Shown: in pieces, positions 17,442 through 26,822 of the stretch | How the letters are laid out: each line of letters begins with the position of its first letter | How positions within the stretch are numbered: the stretch's first letter is position 1 | Notes under the pieces: model-generated | The model's input: only the letters and a program-made list of their open reading frames with translations | What the model was told of the DNA's origin: nothing | Database searches by the model: none | Translations under genes and position numbers: made by a program | Source of the DNA: Yinghuangia elevatio | GTDB taxonomy: Bacteria; Actinomycetota; Actinomycetes; Streptomycetales; Streptomycetaceae | DNA length: 64,000 nucleotides | NCBI RefSeq assembly: GCF_040649515.1 | Contig: NZ_JBEZFP010000011.1 | Span: 46,903 to 110,902 of the forward strand | Direction: 5' to 3'

Positions 17442-17934
17442 GAGCGCCCCTTCCCGCCGGAAATTCACGACCTCTGCGGGTTTAGCCGGAATCAAACCTG
17501 CGGATTTTGTGATCTGAAGCACAGGAGTTTCAGCGCCTCCTAGGCGCCATAGTAGAGCTTCGATGCGGCAAAACCGGCATATCTCACATTGTCGGCACCG
17601 CACTACGACCGCGCGTCGTAGTGACCGCATGGTGACAGGTTGGCTCCGCGGTGAACCGGTCTGTTACCACTGTTGAGCCGGCCCCGACGCCGGGTCCCGC
17701 CGACGAAGGCGGACCCCGCGCACTCCAGCGCCAGAGCTTCGGGCCGGCGGATTCGTACGAGGACGTTCGAGTCCGCGTCCCGCTCCGCAGCGAGTGCCGC
17801 GCCGCATCGACGCCGCGCCGCCCGCAGCCGCCCGCACAAGGCCGATCCGGCCGTTGCCCGGGCGCGCCCGATCTCCATCCGGCGGTTCTGCCGCACGGGG
17901 GCGCGAGCATGCCGTCGAACACCCCGAGGTACCC
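17442..17934. other. Divergent intergenic region, blaI-like gene and M23 peptidase
   Basis: These 493 bases hold both promoters and one perfect dyad (17601-17623). I looked for a ydaO-type c-di-AMP riboswitch, which often precedes cell-wall hydrolase genes in Streptomyces, and did not find its conserved blocks. Confidence 0.5.
17601..17623. promoter_or_regulatory. Perfect 23-base dyad, probable BlaI-type operator
   Basis: CACTACGAC-N5-GTCGTAGTG is a perfect inverted repeat. BlaI-family operators are dyads with CTAC/GTAG-like half sites, so self-regulation and control of the M23 peptidase gene are plausible. Confidence 0.6.
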
Positions 17935-18972
17935 GTGCAGAACCCCATCGACAACTCCCGCACGCCCAAGTCGCGCCCGGCCAAGCACCGCGCGCCGAAG
18001 CACCGCGCCGACCGTCTGCGCGCCCTGCGCCGGCCGACCCGGCCCCTCGTCATGGTCGCCGGGATCGCCGCGCTGGCCACGGCCACCGGCATGGGCATCG
18101 CCTCGGGCGCCCCGGTCGCGGACGACTCGCACATCGCAGCGGTCGCGCAGGCCGCCGCCGGTACGCCCGGCACCTCCGCCGACTCCGTCGCCGCCCAGGC
18201 CGCGGCCGAGCGCGGGGACGCGGCCGCGGCACGCGGCCAGGCCCGTGCACCGCTGGCGGGCGACGCGTCCGGCGCTGCCGACTCGTCCAAGGCCTCCAAC
18301 CTGTCCGACGTGTCGGACGTGCTTGCCGCCAAGCAGCACATGCGGGCCCAGGAGACGCTGGCCGCCGCCGAGCAGAAGGCAGCCGCCGAGGCCGCCGAGC
18401 GGGCGCGCGTGGAGGCCGAGCAGAAGGCCGCGGCCGACCGCGCCGCCGCCGAGCGTGCGGCGGCCGACCAGGCAGCCGCAGCTGCCGCGGCCGCAGCCCG
18501 GGCACAGGCCCCCGCGCCGAGCGCCCCCGCGGTGTCGGCGCCGGCCGCCTCCGCCCCGGCCGCCTCGGGTTCCGGGTACGTCCGTCCCGTCGCGGGCGCC
18601 GGCCACGGCAGCTACGGCCGCTCCGGCTCGCTGTGGTCGCACGGGCACACCGGCGAGGACTTCTCGGCCGGCATGGGGAGTTCGGTCAAGGCCGTGACCT
18701 CCGGCACCGTCGTCAAGACGGGCTGGGGCGGCGCGTACGGCAACGAGGTCGTCATCAAGCACCCGGACGGCAAGTACACGCAGTACGGGCACCTCTCCAA
18801 GTTCTCCGTCTCGGCCGGCCAGAAGGTGACCACCGGGCAGCAGATCGGCCTGTCCGGCTCGACCGGCAACTCGACCGGCCCGCACCTGCACTTCGAGGTG
18901 CGCACCGGCCCGAACTACGGCTCGGACATCAACCCGATCGCGTACCTGCGCTCCAAGGGCGTCGCCATCTGA
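17935..18972 (+). CDS. M23-family (LytM-type) peptidoglycan endopeptidase
   Basis: The 345-residue secreted protein has a basic N-terminus, a hydrophobic signal segment (about 37-60, LVMVAGIAALATATGMGIA), an Ala/Glu/Lys/Arg-rich coiled coil (about 120-195), an Ala/Pro linker, and a C-terminal M23 domain. The zinc ligands are seen in HGHTGEDF and GPHLHFEV. It cleaves peptide cross-bridges of peptidoglycan. GTG at 17935 has GAGG five bases upstream; upstream ATG codons give an Arg/Pro-rich unlikely extension. A very strong terminator follows. Confidence 0.92.
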   Translation: MQNPIDNSRTPKSRPAKHRAPKHRADRLRALRRPTRPLVMVAGIAALATATGMGIASGAPVADDSHIAAVAQAAAGTPGTSADSVAAQAAAERGDAAAARGQARAPLAGDASGAADSSKASNLSDVSDVLAAKQHMRAQETLAAAEQKAAAEAAERARVEAEQKAAADRAAAERAAADQAAAAAAAAARAQAPAPSAPAVSAPAASAPAASGSGYVRPVAGAGHGSYGRSGSLWSHGHTGEDFSAGMGSSVKAVTSGTVVKTGWGGAYGNEVVIKHPDGKYTQYGHLSKFSVSAGQKVTTGQQIGLSGSTGNSTGPHLHFEVRTGPNYGSDINPIAYLRSKGVAI

Positions 18973-19002
18973 CACCCCCGAACGCCTGACTCAAAGTCAG
19001 AA

Positions 19003-19052
19003 CAATGCCGCAGGGCGGGAGTTCCCCATGGAACTCCCGCCCTGCGGCATTG
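19003..19052. terminator. Terminator with a 23-base perfect stem
   Basis: 19003-19025 pairs perfectly with 19030-19052 around a CCAT loop, between the M23 gene and the converging lysS unit. Confidence 0.85.
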
Positions 19053-19170
19053 CTCGAAGACGACGGAGCCCGCCCGCACCCCGGCAATCATGCGCCTCTT
19101 GCTGTCACGCGCCTCGGCCGTGAGCACCGCGTGCTGTGACGCGTACCCGGCCGTCACCCACCCCTGAGTG

Positions 19171-19317
19171 TCACTCGCCTCCGCCGGAGTCGCCGGAGTC
19201 GGCGCCCGCGTCACCGCGCGAGCGCCGCGCGTCGGTCCCCCGGAAGATCGTGATCATCACCCCGGCGAACATCGCGGCGACGACGGCGGAAGGGATGAGG
19301 GCGGCAACAGCGTCCAT
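19171..19317 (-). CDS. 48-residue membrane protein coupled to lysS
   Basis: The product has one hydrophobic helix (about residues 3-25, VAALIPSAVVAAMFAGVMIT) followed by a short Arg cluster and an Asp/Ser/Gly-rich acidic tail. GGAG within the last lysS codons lies eight bases before the ATG, and the lysS stop is only five bases upstream, so translation is coupled. Small membrane genes downstream of lysS occur in Streptomyces to my recollection; the function is not known. Confidence 0.7.
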   Translation of the reverse strand: MDAVAALIPSAVVAAMFAGVMITIFRGTDARRSRGDAGADSGDSGGGE

Positions 19318-19322
19318 GGTGA

Positions 19323-20852
<1,530 letters not shown>

Positions 20853-20858
20853 CAGGCA

Positions 20859-20864
20859 AGGCTA
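20859..20864 (-). promoter_or_regulatory. Probable -10 element of lysS
   Basis: TAGCCT lies 6 bases upstream of the lysS GTG; no Shine-Dalgarno is present. Confidence 0.5.
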
Positions 20865-20942
20865 CCCGCGCCCCTGTCCGGGTCCGTACCCGAATACCGC
20901 CGTCGCGGTCAAGCGTCGCTCGCCGCGGCCGCCGTCACACGG

Positions 20943-21440
20943 TCACGAACGCTCCGAGAGCTGCGCGGACGCGTGGCGCCCGGCCTCCGCCGTACGCCTC
21001 AGGAACTCCGCGAGCAGGGCCAGCTCCGCCGGGTCGTGTTCGGCGCAAATCGCCTCCACCGACGCGCTCATGCCGGCGAACAGCTCCAGCAACTCGCCGT
21101 TGCGGTCGCGCAGCGCGCGTACAAGGGTGCCGCGGCGGTCCGCGGGGTCGCGCTCACGGACCACCCATCCGGCGCGTTCGAGCCGGTCGAGGATTCCGGT
21201 GAGGGTCGCGGGGTGCACGCCGGCGAGCCGGGCGAGCGCGCTCGGCCCCACGGGGCCATGGGTGTTGACGAGGTCGAGGCAGTCGAGGTCGACGTCTTTG
21301 AGGGCGAGGCGGCTGCCCACCTGGCGGTTCAACTGGCCGAGCTGGAGGCTCAGCTCGCGCAGCCCCTGCTTGACGGCGGCGGTCGCCTGCTTGCGGCCCC
21401 GCGGCGTCCGGCCGCCCTCGCCATCAACTACGGAACTCAT
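20943..21440 (-). CDS. MarR-family transcriptional regulator
   Basis: The 165-residue winged-helix dimer has the MarR DNA-binding core GPSALARLAGVHPATLTGILDRLERAGWVVRERDPADRRG (about 66-105) between dimerisation helices. It is divergent from an NmrA-like NAD(P)-binding gene with 88 bases between the starts, and probably represses both. The ligand is unknown. Confidence 0.9.
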   Translation of the reverse strand: MSSVVDGEGGRTPRGRKQATAAVKQGLRELSLQLGQLNRQVGSRLALKDVDLDCLDLVNTHGPVGPSALARLAGVHPATLTGILDRLERAGWVVRERDPADRRGTLVRALRDRNGELLELFAGMSASVEAICAEHDPAELALLAEFLRRTAEAGRHASAQLSERS

Positions 21441-21484
21441 AATATCTGCCTCTCAAATCAAATATGTTACGGTTCTCGTACTTT

Positions 21485-21509
21485 ACGGCAGCCAAAGAAC
21501 GGCTGCCGT
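21485..21509. promoter_or_regulatory. Perfect inverted repeat ahead of the NmrA-like gene
   Basis: ACGGCAGCC-N7-GGCTGCCGT is perfect and lies 20 bases before the ATG at 21529. It may be a MarR operator or a hairpin in the 5' leader. The 40 bases nearer marR are AT-rich and probably carry its promoter. Confidence 0.45.
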
Positions 21510-21528
21510 CGACGTACGGAGGCATGCC

Positions 21529-22380
21529 ATGCACGTGGTCGTCGGAGCAACCGGAACCGTAGGCCGGACCGCGGTCCGGCTCCTGCTGGATGCAGGCCAA
21601 GAGGTGGCCGCCGTCACGCGCAACCCCGCGGCGGAAATCCCCGACGGCGCCCGGACCGTCGTGGCGGACCCCAGCCGCCCGGCCACGCTGGCCGACGCCC
21701 TGCACGGAGCCGAGACCGTCCTTCTGAGCCCCCGCGCCGTCGGCGACGCGGCGGCGGAACTCCTGTCGCTGGCCGGCGGCTTCGGAGCCAGGCACGTGGT
21801 GGTCCTGTCCGCCGCGACCGTGGACCACCCGGTCGGCGACCCGCGCTTCATCCGGCACTTCGACGCCGTCGAGGCCGCAGCGCGGGAGTCCTCCCTGTCC
21901 TACACGTACCTGCGCTGCGCCGACTTCGCCGCGAACTCCGCCGCCTGGGCGCCGCAGATACGGAGCGGCGACGTGGTGCGGGGCGCGTACGCCAAGGCGT
22001 CGACGTCGCCGATCCACGAGCGCGACATCGCCGAGATCGCCGTCGAAGCCCTGCTGAAGGACGCGCACTCGGGACGCGCCTACGTGCTCACCGGCCCCGA
22101 GTCGCTCGACCAGCACGACAAGGTCCGCATCATCGGCGAAACCCTGGGCCGAGAGCTGTCGTTCGTGGAACTGCCGGCCGAGGCCGTACGGTCGGCGATG
22201 CTCGCCCAGGGCCTCCCCGACGAAATCCCGGACCGCCTTCTCGGCTCCCTCGCCGACTACGCCCAACACCCCGGCCCCACCACCGACACGGTCGAACGCC
22301 TCCTCGGCCGCCCCGCCCGCAGCTTCCGCTCATGGGCCGAGGAGAACACCCACCTCTTCAGCGCGGACGGCCCTTCCTGA
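21529..22380 (+). CDS. NmrA-like NAD(P)H-binding oxidoreductase/redox sensor
   Basis: The 283-residue atypical short-chain dehydrogenase begins MHVVVGATGTVGRTAVRLLL, a Rossmann GxxGxxG nucleotide-binding loop, and follows the NAD(P)H-binding/NmrA pattern (SPIHERDIAEIAVEALL, AYVLTGPESLDQHDKVRIIGETLG). There is no Tyr-x3-Lys catalytic pair in the classical place. Relatives reduce quinones or sense redox state. CGGAGG lies six bases before the ATG. Regulation by the divergent MarR protein is likely. Confidence 0.87.
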   Translation: MHVVVGATGTVGRTAVRLLLDAGQEVAAVTRNPAAEIPDGARTVVADPSRPATLADALHGAETVLLSPRAVGDAAAELLSLAGGFGARHVVVLSAATVDHPVGDPRFIRHFDAVEAAARESSLSYTYLRCADFAANSAAWAPQIRSGDVVRGAYAKASTSPIHERDIAEIAVEALLKDAHSGRAYVLTGPESLDQHDKVRIIGETLGRELSFVELPAEAVRSAMLAQGLPDEIPDRLLGSLADYAQHPGPTTDTVERLLGRPARSFRSWAEENTHLFSADGPS

Positions 22381-22432
22381 GACTCCTGACACCGCCGCCG
22401 GACACCCCGGCCCGGCAGTCGCCGCACGCAAA

Positions 22433-22456
22433 GGGCGGGGCCCAAAGGCCCCGCCC
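22433..22456. terminator. Bidirectional terminator
   Basis: A 10-base GC stem (22433-22442 with 22447-22456) closes a CAAA loop between the converging NmrA-like and LAETG protein genes. Confidence 0.7.
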
Positions 22457-22489
22457 ACCGCGCATCACGCATTGCGCACCGCTAGTCGA

Positions 22490-24115
22490 TCAGACCGCGA
22501 CGTCCCCACTCCTGCGCCGCCGGACCACGACGAACGCCGCGGCCGCCACCACGAGCAAACCGCCCCCAACACCGGCAATCAACGCCGTCGACGACGACCC
22601 ACCCGTCTCCGCCAACTCCGGTCCGTTGTCCGCGGGAGGCTGCGCGCCTGCTGCGGCCGCGCCGCCGTTCTGCCCGGTCGAACCGCCCGAGGTGCCGGAG
22701 CCGTTGCCCGACGAGCCGCCGGTCGAAGTCGAACCGCCGGTAGTCGTGCCGGAGCCCGTCACCGTGAGGGTCAGCTCGGCCTTGTCGTTGCTCGTGTCGG
22801 CATTGAACCCGGGAAGATCGATCGCGGTGTCGAATTCGATGGCGCCGACCGAGGCGCCGGTCGCGCGAACGAGCTTGAGCTCAAAGGGCACATCGAGCGA
22901 ACCACCCGGCTTGACGGACTCCAGGATGGTGCAGGACACACGGGCCTTCCCCGCGTCACTGTAGGTGGTGCAGTACTCGGGCAGCTTCGCGACCTCGGCG
23001 CCATCCGGCACGTCGAAAGACAGCCCACCGATGCCGCCGTTGTTGTCGGTGAGCCCGGTGCCCTTGTTCTGCACGGTGATCTTCGCCTGGGCCACCGTTC
23101 CCGCGGCGCCCGTGACGCTGACGTCCGAGACCGCCGGGTCGGCTTTCAGGGTTGTCCACACCGTGGTCTGGGACGTGTTGTCGCTGGTGTCGAGTTCGCG
23201 AGCCGCCGCCTGCGGCGACGCCTTCTTGACCAGCTTCAGGGCGCCTGCGGTTCCGGCCTTCGCACCCGCGTCGGCGGCCGACTTCGCCGCTGATGCACCC
23301 GCGTGGGCGGAGTACGTGAAACGTCCGCGCACCGTGTCCGCATCCAGCTTGAGCGGAATCGGCTTTTCCAGTTCGTACGTCACGCCGGGTTCGAGTGTCT
23401 GGTCGAACTGGCAGGTACCAATGACATTTCCGTTGCCGTAGTCGCTGTACCTGCAGTTCTCGTAGCGCTCGCTGAACGCCAGGCCCTGGCTCGACCAGAG
23501 GCCGATGGTCACTCCGTCGGCAGGCCTGTTGCCCACGTTGCGGACACTGACCGGCACATCGACCTTCGACCCGGGCACCGCTCCTTCGCGCTCGGTGTTC
23601 TGCGAGGCCACGAGGTCCACGCCACTGGCGATCTCGATCTGCTGAGTTGTCGGCTTCACGTCGCCGACGTTGGCAGTCGTCCCGGAGTACTTCACCGTCC
23701 TGGTCGTCCCGTCGGCGGCTCCAGGCAGCGCACGGAAGCCGAGCCACAGCGTGGCCTGGCTGTACGAACCCAGCGCATCGACCTCGCACTTCGCCGTGAG
23801 TCCGGCGCCCTTGCACTCCTCGGGCCACTTGACCTCGGCGACACCCGACAGCGCCGAGGCATCGACATTGACGACCAGGTCGCGCGCGGGCGCAGGGTTG
23901 TTGTTCGACACCCGCACCCATTGCATCTTGAAGTCGCCGCCGCCGACGGCGCGAGAGGCCACGAGAGCATCAATGGCCTGAACGTGCACTCCCCGCTCGG
24001 GGCCTTCGTCGGCGTGCGCGGCGGGCGCCGCCCCACCCACTGCCAGGCCGGCCGTCGCGCCGAGAGTCGCACCGACCGCAAGCATGCGCGTTCGGCGTCG
24101 GAGATTGGGGAGCAT
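22490..24115 (-). CDS. Sortase-anchored surface protein with LAETG motif
   Basis: The 541-residue secreted protein has an Arg-rich signal peptide ending near PAAHADE (about residue 36). At least two CARDB/DUF11-like beta domains follow (KVDVPVSVRNVGNRPADGVTI; AQAKITVQNKGTGL), then a Gly/Ser/Thr linker and a C-terminal sorting signal: LAETG at 501-505, a hydrophobic helix and RRRR. Class E sortases of Streptomyces recognise LAxTG, so covalent anchoring to peptidoglycan is expected; the sortase is not in the window. ATG at 24115 has GAGG nine bases upstream. Confidence 0.85.
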   Translation of the reverse strand: MLPNLRRRTRMLAVGATLGATAGLAVGGAAPAAHADEGPERGVHVQAIDALVASRAVGGGDFKMQWVRVSNNNPAPARDLVVNVDASALSGVAEVKWPEECKGAGLTAKCEVDALGSYSQATLWLGFRALPGAADGTTRTVKYSGTTANVGDVKPTTQQIEIASGVDLVASQNTEREGAVPGSKVDVPVSVRNVGNRPADGVTIGLWSSQGLAFSERYENCRYSDYGNGNVIGTCQFDQTLEPGVTYELEKPIPLKLDADTVRGRFTYSAHAGASAAKSAADAGAKAGTAGALKLVKKASPQAAARELDTSDNTSQTTVWTTLKADPAVSDVSVTGAAGTVAQAKITVQNKGTGLTDNNGGIGGLSFDVPDGAEVAKLPEYCTTYSDAGKARVSCTILESVKPGGSLDVPFELKLVRATGASVGAIEFDTAIDLPGFNADTSNDKAELTLTVTGSGTTTGGSTSTGGSSGNGSGTSGGSTGQNGGAAAAGAQPPADNGPELAETGGSSSTALIAGVGGGLLVVAAAAFVVVRRRRSGDVAV

Positions 24116-24386
24116 GTATGTCGACCTCACGTTCGGGGACGCAGGCGAGTTCGCCGACGTGTCGGCGCGGGTATCGGGGGCCGCACGGCGCCCCGCCACT
24201 AACGCCTCCCCCGCAGCGATCAAAGGCCTGTCGGCCGTGCGTGTGATCGCTGAGGGACGTGAGCTTATTGGTATGGACCTCAATGCCAACCAGCGATTCC
24301 GGCAACGATTCGGTTACGTCGATTGTCCGTCAGTGAACCGTCACATCGGGTCATGGCCGACGCGTCGACTTGGTGCTGAATAGCCG

Positions 24387-25004
24387 TCAGAGTGCTTGGG
24401 TCCCAGCCGAGTTGGTCTTCGGTGATCCATCCGGCCCGGCGCTCGTCGACGTGTCCGGCGATGCGTCTGACGGCGGATCGGCGCAACCGGTGGCCGAGTC
24501 GTCGGCCACGAACGTGAGCTGTACGGGGACCAGCAGGTCGAGCGGCGCGGGGGACTCCTGGCGTTCCCGGGCCTTTTCGGCGAGGCGGCGGTCCAGGGCT
24601 CGTTCGGCGAGCTGGGTGCAGTGCGCGAGGAGACGTTCGCGGCGGTCCTGCTCGCGGGCGCCGCAGGGTTGGTCCGCAAGGCCACGCAGCGCGGCGAGGT
24701 CGTCGGCGGTAGGGGTGTAGCGGTATCCGGCGACGGCGTGTTCGAGGCTGCTCAGGTACGTCGTCCCGCTGCCCGGCAGTGCCGCCCGCTGGTGCGCCAG
24801 CTCGGCCAGATGGAACGCGCGCAACCGGTGGCGCTCGGCGTCCGCCTCGCCGATGGCCCGGTCCAGCAGCCAGTAGTCCACCGGCTCCGGATCCCCGGGC
24901 TGCCGCGGACATTCCGACTTCATCGCCAGCAGCAGCGCCCTCCGCAGCACGCCGACCTCGGACATGGCAAAGGCCAGCCCGTGGTCCCCATGCGGCATCG
25001 GCAT
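24387..25004 (-). CDS. Unrecognised protein beside WhiJ-type module B
   Basis: I do not recognise this family. The 205-residue reading from ATG 25004 is rich in charged helices (VDYWLLDRAIGEADAERHRLRAFHLAELAHQRA; TADDLAALRGLADQ; ERLLAHCTQLAERALDRRLAEKARERQE), has two or three Cys, and ends in a polar Ser/Thr/Pro/Asp tail. It contains no membrane segment or catalytic signature. The start is uncertain: 25004 follows TATCGT by 6 bases, and other ATGs occur downstream at 24998, 24991 and 24965. It lies downstream of the module B HATPase on the same strand. Confidence 0.6.
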   Translation of the reverse strand: MPMPHGDHGLAFAMSEVGVLRRALLLAMKSECPRQPGDPEPVDYWLLDRAIGEADAERHRLRAFHLAELAHQRAALPGSGTTYLSSLEHAVAGYRYTPTADDLAALRGLADQPCGAREQDRRERLLAHCTQLAERALDRRLAEKARERQESPAPLDLLVPVQLTFVADDSATGCADPPSDASPDTSTSAGPDGSPKTNSAGTQAL

Positions 25005-25010
25005 ATCCGA

Positions 25011-25016
25011 ACGATA
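25011..25016 (-). promoter_or_regulatory. Possible -10 element, leaderless transcript
   Basis: TATCGT lies 6 bases before the ATG at 25004; there is no Shine-Dalgarno. Confidence 0.35.
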
Positions 25017-25234
25017 CGTCGACGGCCCGGCCCGGAAGCGGAACCGCCGCCGTCGCCCGGCATCTGTACCCGACCGGATCAAGGCCCCGAGTGCGCGCCT
25101 CGCACGTACCGGACGCGGTGCCGGTGGCCGACGGCAAGGGGGGAGTTCGGGTAGACGCCACGCGCTTGGCGTGGAGGGCGCCTGGGACGGGCGGTTCCAG
25201 GCGCGTGGCGGCCGGATCTGCGGTTCCTCGGGCT

Positions 25235-25654
25235 TCAGACGGTGAGGCCGAGTCGGGACCAGACGCGCTTGCCGTCGGGGAACGCGTGCGTGCCGCAAGC
25301 CTGCGAGACGGCGGCGACGATTCCCAGCCCGCGGCCGTCCTCGGCGAGCGGCGGGAGCGCGCGGGGAGCGGGCACCTTCGGGTGTTCGTCGGCGACCGCG
25401 ATGACGACGGCCGGACGCTCCTTGTCGTGGTGCACCGTCACTTCGGTACGCGAACCGGGCACGTGCCGTACCGAGTTGCCGAACAGCTCGGAGCAGACCA
25501 GGCGACCGGTCTCGGTGACCTCGGAGTCACCGTGGAGACCGAGGACGGCCGCGACGAAGTCCCGGACAGGCTTGGCGAGTTCCGGGACCGCGGCACAGAT
25601 GACGGTGACGACGTGAGTGCCGTCGGGCGGTGCCTCCGGAGCGGTTTCGGACAT
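25235..25654 (-). CDS. RsbW-like ATP-binding (HATPase) protein, WhiJ-type module B
   Basis: The 139-residue Bergerat-fold ATPase has an N-box at LVCSELFGNSVRHV (N60), a G1 box at VADEHP (D89) and a glycine lid EDGRGLGIVAAV (about 105-116). It is homologous in layout to the module A protein, but with different loops. AAGGAGG lies five bases before the ATG. It is divergent from the module B XRE regulator, with about 120 bases between starts. Confidence 0.88.
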   Translation of the reverse strand: MSETAPEAPPDGTHVVTVICAAVPELAKPVRDFVAAVLGLHGDSEVTETGRLVCSELFGNSVRHVPGSRTEVTVHHDKERPAVVIAVADEHPKVPAPRALPPLAEDGRGLGIVAAVSQACGTHAFPDGKRVWSRLGLTV

Positions 25655-25776
25655 CGGACCTCCTTGCGTGGTGTGATTGCCCCTTCACGATGAGTATGTG
25701 GTTCGCTGTATTCATTCTGCAAGCGACTCTCAACAGTCGGTGACATCAGATCCCTTCAGTGCGGGAGGATGCGGCC

Positions 25777-26628
25777 ATGCCACCCAAGAGCACCGTTTCC
25801 CTGCGTCGCCGACGCCTCGGCACCGAGTTGCGGAAGCTTCGCGACGCCAAGGGACTTCGCCTCGAAGACGTGGCCGAGCACGTCGGCTGGAACAAGGCGA
25901 AGCTGAGTCGCATCGAGCTCGCGCGCGTCGGCCTGCGGCGCCATGACCTGCACTCGCTGCTCGACCTGTACGAGGCCGACGCGGCGACACGGGCGGCGCT
26001 CGACGCCTTGGTGCTGGACGGAACCGAGCGTCGCTGGTGGATGCGCTACGCCGACCTGATCAGCGTCGCCTACCAGGAGTTCATCGCCTACGAGGCGGAG
26101 GCGTCGCACATCCAGGACGTCAACTTCAGCATCATCCCGGGCCTGCTCCAGTCACCGGACTACGCGCGAGCCGTGATCACCGCCGGGCCGTTCATCACCG
26201 ACCCTGACGACGTCGACGGGCTCGTCCTGGTGCGCGGACGCCGTCAGGCCGTCCTGACCGACGAGGCTCCGGTCCGGCTGACGGCCGTGGTGCCCGAGGC
26301 CGCGTTGCACCAACATGTCGGTGGCGCCGCGGTGCTGCGCGGGCAGCTCGCTCACCTGCTGGAGCGGGCCGAACTGCCCAACGTCTCACTCTCGGTGCTG
26401 CCGTTCGCGGCCACCGGAGGCGCGTACGTCGGCGGTGTCACCCTGTTCCACTTCGCGCAGACCGGCGATCCGAGCATGGTCTTCCTCGAATACCAAGGCG
26501 GCACCACTCTGCTCGACACCGATCGCGAGATCAGTCGATACCAGCGCTTGTTCGATCACGTCTTGCGGCAGACATTGTCTGAGGACGACTCGTTCCGACT
26601 GATCGAGCAAAGGCGGAAGACCCTGTGA
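25777..26628 (+). CDS. XRE-family regulator with DUF5753, WhiJ-type module B
   Basis: The 283-residue protein has an N-terminal helix-turn-helix (about 10-62, LRKLRDAKGLRLEDVAEHVGWNKAKLSRIELAR) and a C-terminal DUF5753 domain (FSIIPGLLQSPDYARAVI, EAALHQHVGGAAVLRGQL, VSLSVLPF). ATG at 25777 has GGGAGG eight bases upstream; a GTG six codons earlier has less support. The stop overlaps the DUF397 gene by 4 bases. Confidence 0.93.
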   Translation: MPPKSTVSLRRRRLGTELRKLRDAKGLRLEDVAEHVGWNKAKLSRIELARVGLRRHDLHSLLDLYEADAATRAALDALVLDGTERRWWMRYADLISVAYQEFIAYEAEASHIQDVNFSIIPGLLQSPDYARAVITAGPFITDPDDVDGLVLVRGRRQAVLTDEAPVRLTAVVPEAALHQHVGGAAVLRGQLAHLLERAELPNVSLSVLPFAATGGAYVGGVTLFHFAQTGDPSMVFLEYQGGTTLLDTDREISRYQRLFDHVLRQTLSEDDSFRLIEQRRKTL

Positions 26629-26822
26629 AGCATTGGCAGCCGAACTGGCGTAAGTCGAGCTACTCCGCGCAGAACACGCAGTGCGTCGAGGTCGCACCGG
26701 CCCCACCCGGTGAGGTGTTGGTCCGGGACGGCAAGGTGCCCGGTGGTGGGTGCCTTGCCTTCTCGGCGGGGGCGTGGGAGCGCGCCGTGGGGCTTGTTCA
26801 GGCTCCGGCGTTGCGTTCGTAG
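26625..26822 (+). CDS. DUF397 protein of WhiJ-type module B
   Basis: The 65-residue protein has the classic DUF397 pattern NWRKSSYSAQNTQCVEVAP..VLVRDGKVPGGGCLAFSAGAWERAV. Its GTG lies within the GTGA overlap with the XRE gene, so the two are translationally coupled. The 3' end overlaps the converging coaX gene by 25 bases. Confidence 0.92.
   Translation: MKHWQPNWRKSSYSAQNTQCVEVAPAPPGEVLVRDGKVPGGGCLAFSAGAWERAVGLVQAPALRS

Noticed and set aside
17442..17934. Possible ydaO-type c-di-AMP riboswitch before the M23 peptidase
   Set aside because: The conserved GGGGGACC-like and GGTGAATC-like blocks are not present; only a protein-operator-like dyad is seen.
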